A stretch of 51,646 nt of DNA from Candidatus Obscuribacter sp. (GCA_021772095.1 JADYXR010000034.1:1-51646); one strand, 5' to 3'. Shown: positions 34,292 to 42,780, counted from the stretch's first letter. Numbers and translations are program-made. The notes: generated by a model from the sequence alone, not told the origin.

Positions 34292-36790
34292 ATGAGTCGA
34301 CCTAAAGAGAAAGCAACGATAACCAACTCCCGGCTCGTGCGCACTCTCGTTTTCGTTCTTCTGTGGTTTTTTCTTGTCAACATTACCTTCATCGGGATCT
34401 TTCAGAAAGAGACCTTAGAAGCGACCAGGCACATCGAACGCCAGGTTAAAATGATCAGGGCAACACAGCGGCTCTCGACTATTGCCGGTGATTTGCTTGG
34501 TCACAGAAGATTGGTGGATCAAACGCGATTCACTGCCGCTCAAGAAACACCTTACGACTATACCGCCAGCGTCAACGGGCTCAAAACCTCATCAAGAGCG
34601 CTGGTGCGGCATTGGAACGCAGCTGGACTGCCGACCGATGAGATCACCGACCTCGTCAATATCGTTCAACGGATGTGCGAGGACAGCGACACAATGTACT
34701 CGAGCGGCAAGAGCGAAGCCGCACGCCTCAAATCATATGAAACATTTCTGGCTGACTCTTCTTCGCTCTACACCACTGCGATGGACCGCATGCAGAAGGT
34801 TCACGAACGAATCAAAGCGGAAGAACAACAATACTCTTCTGAGTCTCTGTACGACCCCTTGACACTATGTCTAGTGGCATTGGCGGTCAACCTTTTTTCC
34901 TCGATCGGCGCTGTTTATCTGATTGTCACAAGGATAACAGAACCAATCACTCGACTGACAAACACAAGCAAAAATCTGATCGCAGGCGAAGTGGTCGCGG
35001 CACCGCCGCGAGTGCTGAGTGAAATCGACAGGCTGGAGGCTACTTTCCATGACATGTCCAGCATAGTTGCCGCTACCGAAGAATCGCGGATCGGCTTTCT
35101 CAAAAAAATGCAGAACGTTCAAGAAGTCACTCTGGAAAATGTCAAAGGCATCGTAGAGCAGCTCTCCTCTTTAGTTGGGACGAAGAGTACCGGTGCACAA
35201 GACACAATCAACCTGATGAAAACAAACATCGACGGCATGCTTTTTCTGCTGTCGTCGATGACGTATGGATTGAATTTTGATGCTGAAAACGATCTTGTTA
35301 TAGATCCAACGATGACGTCTACGACCGAGTTGCTGCAAGACACGAGTAGAACAGTAACCTGGCTCATGCGTCGAAAAAAAATTGAACTGATCGTCGAGGA
35401 TTCCTGTATTGATTTGGAGTGTGATATTCATTTGATTGAACGAGTGCTCGTCAATCTACTCTCCAACGCATCCAAATTCTCTCCTAACCGAGCTCAGATT
35501 ACCATGGCTGCCACTGAGTTTGAGGATGGCGTGCGATTTGAAATTCAAGATGCTGGATGTGGAATCTCTCTAGAGAACCAGGAAAGACTATTTCAAAAAT
35601 TTAGTCAAGTAGAAGCTGTCGATGGAATGAAACGATCAGGCAGCGGTTTAGGATTGATGATCTGCAAAAACATCGTCGAGGCGCATGGCGGGCAGATTGG
35701 CTGCGACAGTGTAGAGAACGAAGGCTCGTGTTTTTGGTTCTGGCTGCCACTAAAAGCGGTGCCTAAGCTTAAGGCTGTCGAGATCGTCGCTCTGACAAAG
35801 CGTTCGAATTATGGTGGCAAATTTACGCGAAGCCTGTTCCTAATCTTCGTTGCCTACGCCATTTGTCAGAGCGGCATGGCTCTCGTTCTGGCCAACAAGT
35901 TTCAACACACGAAACATAACCTGGCCAGTTATGCCCGGCAAAAAGAATTGATAATGGGCTCGCAGGAATTGCTGGCGACGTTCTTGACCTGGCGCCAGAA
36001 ATCATTAGAGGCCGTCAGATTTGGCGACGTGCAATTATTTTTAGAGATGCAGCCGCTCTTAAAAAAACAACAAGAGCGCGTCCGAGAATTGGTTTCCCTA
36101 TCGGAACCGAAATCGTCTGTTCGTAAGCACTTTATCGCTCTTAAAGGCGGATTGGACGGACTCGCTCGGATCTCGGATGCCGCCGTCGCTAGAGCAGACA
36201 CACGCAAACCAGACGAGAACAGCCCTGAGTTTCACGAGGCCAATGCGCTTGGTGCCACCATTGAATTCAGCGTTTTTTCACTCCTCGGGGGCGAGCGCAC
36301 AGGCATCGATACCTCCGTCGGATTGCTGCAAAAAGAACGCAACGACATTCTTATAACCATGATAGCTGCAGTAGGATTCACTGTTGCGGTGCTAGTTTGT
36401 CTCTGCATGATTGGTTTCAATCTGGTCGCCAAAGTGTCAGAACTAAACGCAAAAGCTCTCGAATTCGCTTTCGGTCAGGACATCACAAGGACGATAACCG
36501 GCACTGATGAACTTGCATACCTGGACGAAAAACTCTGTGACGTAGCTCAGAAAGTCCGCGCAGGACAACGCCAGAGGCAAGACCTGATGGCAATCATCAA
36601 CCATGATCTGCGCACGCCTCTAGGAGCCTTTTTGAACGGTCTGGAGATGTTTTCGGCCGGCATGTTCGGAACAATTTCGCCCGAAGAAATAACACTCACC
36701 ACCCAAGCCGAACAAGACGTCCGCAGCGTCCTCAAAATCATCGACGACTTTTTGGATGCGGAAAAGGAAGAGTACCAGACGGATCCCTAA
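34292..36790 (+). CDS. Double-sensor histidine kinase with separated ATPase and phospho-acceptor domains
   Basis: 832 residues; start MSRPKEKAT (GGAG 5 bases upstream). Two sensor modules follow each other. Module 1: membrane helix 16-37, extracytoplasmic region 38-188, helix 189-213, HAMP about 214-262, a coiled region where the H-box should be (FLKKMQNVQEVTLENV, 269-284, no His), then a complete HATPase_c: N-box NLLSNASKF (388-396), G1 DAGCGI (420-425), G2 GSGLGL (450-455). Module 2: helix about 514-535, extracytoplasmic region, helix 687-712, HAMP-like linker, then a good H-box NHDLRTPL with His771 and the rest of HisKA, and the protein ends with no second ATPase. So one module has the ATPase and the other has the phospho-acceptor. 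It presumably signals to the divergent regulator at 33482. Confidence 0.88.
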   Translation: MSRPKEKATITNSRLVRTLVFVLLWFFLVNITFIGIFQKETLEATRHIERQVKMIRATQRLSTIAGDLLGHRRLVDQTRFTAAQETPYDYTASVNGLKTSSRALVRHWNAAGLPTDEITDLVNIVQRMCEDSDTMYSSGKSEAARLKSYETFLADSSSLYTTAMDRMQKVHERIKAEEQQYSSESLYDPLTLCLVALAVNLFSSIGAVYLIVTRITEPITRLTNTSKNLIAGEVVAAPPRVLSEIDRLEATFHDMSSIVAATEESRIGFLKKMQNVQEVTLENVKGIVEQLSSLVGTKSTGAQDTINLMKTNIDGMLFLLSSMTYGLNFDAENDLVIDPTMTSTTELLQDTSRTVTWLMRRKKIELIVEDSCIDLECDIHLIERVLVNLLSNASKFSPNRAQITMAATEFEDGVRFEIQDAGCGISLENQERLFQKFSQVEAVDGMKRSGSGLGLMICKNIVEAHGGQIGCDSVENEGSCFWFWLPLKAVPKLKAVEIVALTKRSNYGGKFTRSLFLIFVAYAICQSGMALVLANKFQHTKHNLASYARQKELIMGSQELLATFLTWRQKSLEAVRFGDVQLFLEMQPLLKKQQERVRELVSLSEPKSSVRKHFIALKGGLDGLARISDAAVARADTRKPDENSPEFHEANALGATIEFSVFSLLGGERTGIDTSVGLLQKERNDILITMIAAVGFTVAVLVCLCMIGFNLVAKVSELNAKALEFAFGQDITRTITGTDELAYLDEKLCDVAQKVRAGQRQRQDLMAIINHDLRTPLGAFLNGLEMFSAGMFGTISPEEITLTTQAEQDVRSVLKIIDDFLDAEKEEYQTDP

Positions 36791-36839
36791 CAGGGTGCAT
36801 ATCGAAAGTTCCATATTCAAACCTGCCTGAGTCGCATTT

Positions 36840-36900
36840 GAACCTGATCGCCAGGTGACTAGAACCTGATCGCCGGTCACTGGAACCTGTTTGTCACCCC
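36840..36900. repeat. Short tandem repeat of about 21-22 nt
   Basis: GAACCTGATCGCC begins units at 36840 and 36862, and a third, diverged unit (GAACCTGTTTGTCACC) starts at 36883. A weaker one (AACCTGCCTGAGTCGC) is at about 36820. It lies just after the histidine-kinase stop. Confidence 0.6.
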
Positions 36901-37439
36901 GAAGCCAAACCAGCTGCCGACCCTTCCCACCACACCGAACGGGACTGAGAACCTGCGCCGGATGAGCCCGCGTTAACATTGGCGCGACTCGCATGAGGTT
37001 CTGATGCTTAGCTTTTATCTTGAGAATAAGTACTAATGGTCATTTCAAATTAAATCTTAGTGCTAGCTGCGTTACTCTTTAACCAAATATTTAATGGTGA
37101 TATCCCCAATATCTCTACAAATCCCGCGTTGTTGGATCTCTTTGGCGCGCGTAGGGTCCAGTCATCTACACATCTAATTTTCCACAGGAAATCTCTAAAC
37201 ACTCCATCTGCTCTGCCACCATCTTCGCCACCACTTCGGCTTCCCTCCGGCGGCAGAACACTCCTGTGCATAATCCCGCAGTCGATATGAAGCCACGCTT
37301 CCTGTCGATTTGCTCGCGTTTCCCGGTTTCAAAACAGTGCCCCTGCTTCAAAACAGTGCCTCTGGTTTGCAATCGTCCAAACGCGAATTTCATCAAACAA
37401 CTCAAAGCCCGCTTGCTTTGATTTCGAAAGGAGGCTGTC
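36901..37439. other. Gene-free stretch before the small membrane protein
   Basis: A/T-rich core around 37010-37110 and a duplicated TTCAAAACAGTGCC at 37327 and 37348. No credible coding frame. The promoter of the 107-residue protein is probably here. Confidence 0.4.
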
Positions 37440-37763
37440 ATGGCTTCGTTTTTGTACCTGATGTTGTTCGTGGTTATCGCGGTCAACTTCACATCAGCTC
37501 TCGTCTGGCTCCGGCTCATCTTTCTCGTTCGTTCCGCGGACAAGATTTTGAGCTTCACGACAGCGTCGTTGTACGGCAAGTTTTTGTTCGGTCAAGTTAT
37601 GACAAGCAAATTCTTCCGTGCCCGATCAGCAATGGCGCTGGGCAATCCGGAACGCGACCCTGTGATCCGCAAGGTCAGAGGTTCTTCCCAGTACCAGACG
37701 GTTGAATTCGTGGCGTCGCTCGTCAAGGATTTGCCACTGAATCTGGTGCCCCACATGATTTGA
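37440..37763 (+). CDS. Small membrane-anchored protein, unknown
   Basis: 107 residues after a near-perfect AAAGGAGG site 7 bases upstream, which makes it a confident gene despite its size. Residues 4-32 form a long hydrophobic segment; the remainder is basic (KFFRARSAMALGNPERDPVIRK) and probably cytoplasmic, ending in an amphipathic helix. No family recognised. The next small gene starts 143 bases later. Confidence 0.7.
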   Translation: MASFLYLMLFVVIAVNFTSALVWLRLIFLVRSADKILSFTTASLYGKFLFGQVMTSKFFRARSAMALGNPERDPVIRKVRGSSQYQTVEFVASLVKDLPLNLVPHMI

Positions 37764-37906
37764 ACGCTCGCCGAAAACCGGACATCATCCGGCAGACGGC
37801 AGCCTCTGATCGCCTGGTCGACCGCTCATTCGCATCGCGAGTGCACGTGGTTTTGCGCCAGGACTACAAGTTTGTTTTCCATCAACCTGAAATCAGGAGA
37901 ATAACC

Positions 37907-38155
37907 ATGTCTCAGCTTCACCTCGCCGCCGACAACCGCGCCGTCGCTCAGCCCTTCCGCACTCGCCGGGATCGCCTCGCACGCTGCGGCCAGCTCGGAC
38001 TCACTCTCATCAACGGCGACAAGGCGCCTCGCGCCCCGAACCCTTACGCCAAACCCGCAGCCGGCTCCTACGCCGACTTCGCCCGCCGCGCCGAAGAGCG
38101 CCGCAATCCCACCCCCGAACCGGAATACGTCTCGGCGCCTTGCGACGTCGAGTGA
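37907..38155 (+). CDS. Small basic protein, unknown
   Basis: 82 residues. Start MSQLHLAADNR has AGGAG 7 bases upstream; a longer frame from 37760 lacks a site. Arg/Ala/Pro-rich with the central GQLGLTLINGDKAPRAPNPYAKP and no membrane segment. Codons end almost always in C or G, like the highly expressed genes here, which supports it being real. No family recognised. Followed by an AGCGAAC/GTTCGC hairpin at about 38190-38210. Confidence 0.6.
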   Translation: MSQLHLAADNRAVAQPFRTRRDRLARCGQLGLTLINGDKAPRAPNPYAKPAAGSYADFARRAEERRNPTPEPEYVSAPCDVE

Positions 38156-38306
38156 CGCCGTAGGGCAGTTTTTTAAACGAAACAGAAGCAGTAGCGAACT
38201 CCCGTTCGCCTGCTTCGAGCGTTGCCGCAGCTGCGAAATCAACCGCATTCTGCTGGTAGCGCGTAACCGCCTGTGGTGTCACAACCCTCAGGCTAAAGGA
38301 GCCCCA

Positions 38307-39509
38307 ATGTTCTTGAAAAGATTGTTAGCAGGGACAGTAGTTGCCGCGTCGCTGGCTGGTCTAGCGTTTGTGGCACACACGCTCGTTCCCGAGAAAGACC
38401 TCGGAAGCGATGTGTTTCGAGAGCAGTTTGCCGTCACGCTTGTCTTGCCTCACGGCTCGGCAAGCATCCGCACGGTCGACTACTACCCGGATATGCGCAC
38501 GCGCAAATCCGCGCTGGAAGACCATGCTGACGGCACAACCACCCACTACGACTACCGTCCCGACGGTACGCTCAGTGGCGCCGTGGTTTTCGCGAAGGTC
38601 GACGGATCCGTCAAGGTCAGACCGGTGGTCCGCCGCTCGGTGATGGAAGCTGACGGCGTGACGTACTTAGCGGACACCGAGTTCGACGGCAGCGGTCGAG
38701 TCACAAAAGAGGTCGCCCTGCAAGAGGACGGCTCGACCACTCGGCGCTATTTCCACGCCGACGGCACACTCGCCAAAGACCAGGTCATGGTACGCGATGG
38801 TTCGCGGTGGAAGCTGATGAACGAACTGGCGTTCGCCGCGGACGGTAGTAAGTCTCGTGTTCTGGCTGTCACCGCAGGAGTCGCCGCCATCGACACGTTG
38901 TACGGTTCGGACGAAGTCGTTCGAGCTGTGCGCACCACCGACCTCAAGTTCGGCAAGTACAACGAAGTCTGGTTCGACTCGGACGGCAAAACGCCAATCC
39001 GCGAAGTCGAGCAGAACTCCAGCCGCACTCAGGTGCTGGTCAAACGCAAAGACGGCTCGATCTCCGAGAAGTTCATCTGGTACGGCGACCTGAAGACCGG
39101 CAGCCTGACGGCGTACGTGATGGACAAGCACTCGAACAAGCGACTCGAGCAGACGCAATACTTCATCGAAGGTCAGCTGCGCATGCGGTCGGCCGAAGTC
39201 TACTTGCCTGACGGTCGCAGGACCGATCTGGTCATGTTCCGCACGCACGGCCAGGAGAGCGGCACGGTCGAGTTCACCGTCCACTTCGAAGGGAAAAACT
39301 TCACCGAGCCGCACACACGGCACGAGTTTCGCACGGACAACACGCTCGAATCGGTGAAAAAGCAGAAGGACAACCAGACGACCATCTCGGAGCAGAAGTT
39401 CACCGCGCAGCAGAACGTCAAGCCGGATATCAACCCCGACTGGATAACTGTTCGCAAAGTGGAATTGCCGCCGCAAGTGATCCCCTACGTCGAGCAGCGC
39501 GAACACTAA
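38307..39509 (+). CDS. Exported DG-repeat protein, paralogue 3
   Basis: 400 residues with an N-terminal signal/anchor (residues 5-25). Contains the same DG-turn beta units as 5597-6835 and 7113-8498: YRPDGTLSG, KVDGSVKV, FDGSGRVT, QEDGSTTR, FHADGTLAK, FDSDGKTP, KRKDGSISE, YLPDGRRTD. No Cys in the mature part and no enzyme motif. AAAGGAG precedes the ATG. It ends before a strong terminator. Possibly a surface or periplasmic structural or binding protein; function unknown. Confidence 0.75.
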   Translation: MFLKRLLAGTVVAASLAGLAFVAHTLVPEKDLGSDVFREQFAVTLVLPHGSASIRTVDYYPDMRTRKSALEDHADGTTTHYDYRPDGTLSGAVVFAKVDGSVKVRPVVRRSVMEADGVTYLADTEFDGSGRVTKEVALQEDGSTTRRYFHADGTLAKDQVMVRDGSRWKLMNELAFAADGSKSRVLAVTAGVAAIDTLYGSDEVVRAVRTTDLKFGKYNEVWFDSDGKTPIREVEQNSSRTQVLVKRKDGSISEKFIWYGDLKTGSLTAYVMDKHSNKRLEQTQYFIEGQLRMRSAEVYLPDGRRTDLVMFRTHGQESGTVEFTVHFEGKNFTEPHTRHEFRTDNTLESVKKQKDNQTTISEQKFTAQQNVKPDINPDWITVRKVELPPQVIPYVEQREH

Positions 39510-39607
39510 GCGGAACGCGGTCTCGTTGCAACAACCGGAAACTGACGAGTTGTCGTGTCACTACTTTCGGTGGCACGGCTGCTCGCTGGTTTGATACTTC
39601 CACCCTT

Positions 39608-39656
39608 GCCCAAGCGCAGCCTTAGCGGCTTAGCTTGGGCGCTTCTTTTTTCTTTG
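39608..39656 (+). terminator. Intrinsic terminator of DG-repeat paralogue 3
   Basis: Perfect stem GCCCAAGC / GCTTGGGC (39608-39615 with 39633-39640) with an inner GC-rich hairpin, then GCTTCTTTTTTCTTT. Confidence 0.8.
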
Positions 39657-39733
39657 TTCGGAGCAATCCGAGCACAACCCGCTGCGCAATGCGCGGCAAA
39701 ACCGGCTTCACAGCCATTTTAGGAGCAAATATC

Positions 39734-41041
39734 ATGACCAACAGTAATCTCTCCCCGAGCGCTCTTCGTGACCGTCTGGTCCGCGCGCAAGTTTCCGTCC
39801 TCGAGTCTGAGGCCCGAGCAGTCGAAGAAAAGGTCGCGCGCATCCGAGCCGGTGGCTTCTTCAACCGTCAGGTTGACGTGGTCGGCGACATCGGCAGCGC
39901 CACCTCGTCCAGCGCCTACCGCATCTTCACCAAGTGGGCCCTCGAAGAACCGAACCAGCAGCAGCCCTACGTCCTGCAGCTCAACTCCGGCGGCGGCAAT
40001 TACATCAACTCCTTCGCCATGTACGACATCATCCGCCTGTTCCAGAAGGACGGTCGGCAGGTAACGGCAGCGAACATGGGCATGATGGGCACCCAAGCGG
40101 CCATTCTCATGCAGTCGGCCAAGCGTCGGGTGATGTCGCCCAGCAGCTGGATCGTGCTCAAGGAAGTGGAGGGCACCGCCAAGGGCAATACCAACGCCCA
40201 CCGCGACGCTGTCCGCTTCTTCCGTACCCTGGAAGAGCACGGCTGGAAGCTCTTGCTCGAGCGCAGCTCGCTGGAAAAGCAACAAATCCTGGACAACACG
40301 TACCGCGGTGGCGAATGGTGGATCGGTGCGGAAGAGGCGCTCAAGTTCGGGCTGATCGACGAGATCTGCGCCGAAGTGCAAGTGCTGCCCTGTGCCGATA
40401 TCGTCGACCCGGACCTGTTGCCTCTGGAAGGCGACTCCTGGTCAGTGCGCAAGCACAAAGCCGCCATCCGCAAGACTCTCGCCGAGAGTGAACTGCTGCG
40501 GATGACGCGCTACGATAGCCTCGACACGTTCGAGGAGACCAATCAGGTGCTCCTGTTCAGCGATGTGAGCCCGGCTTCCTGCTCGGGTGTGACGCAATCG
40601 ATGAATTCGTTCATTCGGCGCAATACGCCGGCTGTCGACTTCGTGATCAACTCGCCTGGCGGCTGCGTCGTTTCCGGAGCCGGGACGATGGACGTGCTCG
40701 ACAAGGCGAAGGCTAATGGCACCAAGCTCAGCACCACGATCTACGGCTACGCCGCTTCGATGGGTGGCTTCCTGTCGCAAACCGGCGCGCATCGCCGCAT
40801 GACGCGCAACGCGTACTTCATGATTCACCAGGTCTCTGCCATCTTCGGTGGCAGCAGCAGCCACCTGGACGAAAAGCAGGCGAACATGGAGCGACTGCAG
40901 CAGATGCTGTTCACGCACATGTCGGAGCGCAGTGGCGGCAAGCTGTCGATGGAGACGCTCAAGGCCAACTGCAACGACCACGACTGGTGGCTGACGCCTG
41001 AAGAGGCGCTCTCCTTCGGTTTGATCGACGAGATCATCTGA
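39734..41041 (+). CDS. Tandem ClpP-like protein: degenerate plus intact domain
   Basis: 435 residues; start MTNSNLSPSA with AGGAG 8 bases upstream. Two ClpP/crotonase-fold serine protease domains in one chain. Domain 2 (about 268-435) has the ClpP-type triad: Ser342 in GYAASMGG, His365 in YFMIHQ, Asp415 or Asp417 in NDHDWWLTPEEAL, plus the oxyanion loop NSPGG at 306-310. Domain 1 (about 45-212) has the same frame (LNSGGGNY at 83-90, EEALKFGLIDE at 200-210), but the Ser position reads MGMMGTQAA (no Ser) and the His position is Lys143 (VLKEV). Domain 1 is therefore probably inactive in the ClpP sense. No signal, so cytoplasmic. Standard ClpP subunits are about 200 residues and separate. No Clp ATPase gene is nearby. 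Confidence 0.85.
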   Translation: MTNSNLSPSALRDRLVRAQVSVLESEARAVEEKVARIRAGGFFNRQVDVVGDIGSATSSSAYRIFTKWALEEPNQQQPYVLQLNSGGGNYINSFAMYDIIRLFQKDGRQVTAANMGMMGTQAAILMQSAKRRVMSPSSWIVLKEVEGTAKGNTNAHRDAVRFFRTLEEHGWKLLLERSSLEKQQILDNTYRGGEWWIGAEEALKFGLIDEICAEVQVLPCADIVDPDLLPLEGDSWSVRKHKAAIRKTLAESELLRMTRYDSLDTFEETNQVLLFSDVSPASCSGVTQSMNSFIRRNTPAVDFVINSPGGCVVSGAGTMDVLDKAKANGTKLSTTIYGYAASMGGFLSQTGAHRRMTRNAYFMIHQVSAIFGGSSSHLDEKQANMERLQQMLFTHMSERSGGKLSMETLKANCNDHDWWLTPEEALSFGLIDEII

Positions 41042-41069
41042 GCACTACCGCTCGGGTACACAAGGAATG

Positions 41070-41111
41070 GTCCCCGGCTGCGGCTCCGCAGCCCGGGGAC
41101 TTGCCCTCTTT
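41070..41111 (+). terminator. Intrinsic terminator of the ClpP-like gene
   Basis: GC-rich stem GTCCCCGGCTGCG / CGCAGCCCGGGGAC (one bulged G), then TTGCCCTCTTTT, 28 bases after the stop. Confidence 0.85.
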
Positions 41112-41112
41112 T

Positions 41113-41150
41113 AGAGATAACGCATAGTTACATGTGTGTTATCTCTTTTT
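41113..41150. terminator. Second hairpin with T-run
   Basis: AGAGATAAC (41113-41121) pairs with GTTATCTCT (41138-41146), then TTTT. It insulates the following promoter from upstream transcription. Its 3' end overlaps the -35 box of the candidate RNA promoter. Confidence 0.65.
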
Positions 41151-41178
41151 GAAAAAAATTGATACTAGGTTTTATAAT
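41149..41178 (+). promoter_or_regulatory. Sigma-70-type promoter
   Basis: TTGAAA (41149-41154), an 18-base spacer, and TATAAT (41173-41178). This is the best-matching promoter seen in the window. The predicted transcription start is near 41185, right before a CTAATGTTAG dyad. Confidence 0.65.
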
Positions 41179-41184
41179 ACTACT

Positions 41185-41424
41185 AATGTTAGTTTAGATA
41201 AAACAAAACGCAACGAGGACGGGAAGCGGCTTGCCCAGTCCACCCCTCGTTTTGTTGGCGTCAACATCATGATTGAACCGTTCTTCAATTACTCCGCCAC
41301 CGAATGCGGTGACGCTATAAAAGGCGGGCTTGCTGCCACTCATAAACCGAAGCGATGCTGTCGAATAAACCGTCAGGTCACTGCCCACGAGGAGGGAGCG
41401 CCGAGTGGCGCCCCCTCCTGTTTT
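41185..41424 (+). ncRNA. Candidate structured non-coding RNA of about 240 nt
   Basis: Between the promoter above and a terminator-like hairpin at 41390-41419 (AGGAGGGAGCGCC / GGCGCCCCCTCCT with one mismatch, then GTTTTG). It is C/G-rich inside an A/T-rich gap. A long hairpin forms at about 41213-41257: AACGAGG / CCTCGTT outside, GGG..AAGC / GCTT..CCC inside. The only open frame through it has no ribosome site and runs past the terminator, so it is unlikely to be translated. No consensus words of RNase P, SRP RNA or tmRNA were found. 6S RNA cannot be excluded. Confidence 0.45.
41390..41424 (+). terminator. Terminator of the candidate RNA
   Basis: 13-position stem with one mismatch around a GAGT loop, followed by GTTTTG. 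The T-run is only on the plus strand, so it does not belong to the minus-strand gene at 41497. Confidence 0.65.
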
Positions 41425-41496
41425 GAACTGGCTGTTACCGTCCGCGATCCAAACTAAAGACGTTGAGCCGTCCCGTTCGATATGCGCCGACCAGAC

Positions 41497-41916
41497 TTAG
41501 CCGCGGTTCGGCATCCGGCGCGGAAGCCAGGTGCGACCCTTGACCGGCACTTCGCCGGTCCATGTGGCGGCACCAAATGCGATGGCAAAGATGAGGAGTC
41601 CGGCAGCCCAGACGCTGGGCACGACCAGGCTCGAAACCGCGAAAGAAGCCAGGCTGACGCCCAGCGTTGTTCCGAGGAAGAAGCACAGGTACTGAATGAA
41701 GCGTCCGGTCTGCATCAGACCGAACACCGAGCGCAACACGATGGTGACGCCCAATCCAACGACCAGACCGACGAAGCCGATGATGACAGCAGCTGCCGCA
41801 CCGGAGAGAAATCCGGCAGCGGAGATGCTGGAGTCGAAAAGCAGTATCAGCGCGGAGGCGCCGACGAAGTAGCCGAGCATGTTGAGGAAATGCCGGCTGG
41901 CGAATGCGTGCATCAT
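41497..41916 (-). CDS. Small multi-pass membrane protein, unknown
   Basis: 139 residues; start MMHAFASRHF with GGAAA 8 bases upstream. Three to four hydrophobic segments (about 12-32, 34-60, 72-92 and 94-118), rich in Gly, Ala and Val; the C-terminus is basic (GRTWLPRRMPNRG). No family recognised. The start is 28 bases after the stop of the flavin-reductase gene on the same strand, so they form an operon. Confidence 0.65.
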   Translation of the reverse strand: MMHAFASRHFLNMLGYFVGASALILLFDSSISAAGFLSGAAAAVIIGFVGLVVGLGVTIVLRSVFGLMQTGRFIQYLCFFLGTTLGVSLASFAVSSLVVPSVWAAGLLIFAIAFGAATWTGEVPVKGRTWLPRRMPNRG

Positions 41917-41944
41917 AGGAGTTTTTCCTTGTTCGATTGCGATG

Positions 41945-42478
41945 CTAGGGCTTCTTGGTGATGTTGACACCGTCGAGGGTCACAGCCTTAGCAACAAATT
42001 CTCCGACGCGCTCGACAAGGGTGTTGTCGGCGATCGTGTTTGCATCAAAAGCAGATTTGTCTGCATAAACAAAACGCGGAATGACAAGGCAACGAAAGTC
42101 CAGCATCAAGCTGTTAGCGAACGACATTACGGACATATAGCTGGAACGCCCACCGGCTGCGCAGAGAAAGCCGACTGTTTTGTCAGCCCATGCTCTTCCG
42201 GTCAGTTCGACGAGATTTTTGGCAGCCGCTCCGCAATCGTAGTTGTAAATCGGCACGCCGACGAGAATGCAGGTCGCTTTCTCGATTTTGGCGCGGACTT
42301 TGGCTACGTTGGGTCGGCTGTAACAGTCAGCGCCATCACACAAAGGCAGCTTGACCTTACGCAGGTCCAAGAACTCCACCTCGTGTCCGCCATCGCTGAG
42401 CTGCTGAAACGCCTCGCGAGCGAGCAAATAGCTCTTGCTCTCGGGGTTGAGACTGGTACTAATAACCAAGTAGGGCAT
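41945..42478 (-). CDS. NADPH-dependent FMN reductase family flavoprotein
   Basis: 177 residues with a flavodoxin-like fold. The phosphate-binding loop STSLNPESKS (7-16) follows the first strand. GVPIYNYDCGAAAKNLVELTGR (about 74-95) and CAAGGRSSYM (about 106-115) are the flavin-contacting segments of the SsuE/NADPH-dependent FMN reductase family. It may reduce flavin, quinone, azo or other acceptors; the substrate is unknown. GAGGAG lies about 8 bases before the ATG. First gene of an operon with the small membrane protein. Confidence 0.85.
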   Translation of the reverse strand: MPYLVISTSLNPESKSYLLAREAFQQLSDGGHEVEFLDLRKVKLPLCDGADCYSRPNVAKVRAKIEKATCILVGVPIYNYDCGAAAKNLVELTGRAWADKTVGFLCAAGGRSSYMSVMSFANSLMLDFRCLVIPRFVYADKSAFDANTIADNTLVERVGEFVAKAVTLDGVNITKKP

Positions 42479-42780
42479 AACGGTCTCCTCGCTTCAATTC
42501 AACTCTCTTCGGTTCCATCCCGTGCGATGATTTTCTGTTGCTTCCGAAGAGGCAATAGAAGACTAGTGAGAGGTGAATAGCTTTAGTTTACGGGTGGTAG
42601 GAGTACAGAGAAATTTGCAGTAAGAACTGGAGCACTCTAACTCATAGATGCAGTTTGTGTCGTCTTCTGTGAGCAACCGTGATGACGCTCCGAAAGCATC
42701 AGTCCATCGAGGCTGAGGCCGGTTAGCGCTACCTGACGGAATGAATATTACCTCTGATTTATCTGCTAAGGCTGGCCCTG
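42479..42780. other. Gene-free stretch upstream of the flavin-reductase operon
   Basis: Contains the presumed promoter of the minus-strand operon. No credible gene or RNA element identified. Confidence 0.4.

Noticed and set aside
41134..41457. 107-residue plus-strand frame over the candidate RNA
   Set aside because: Begins before the promoter's start site, no ribosome site, and runs through the terminator.
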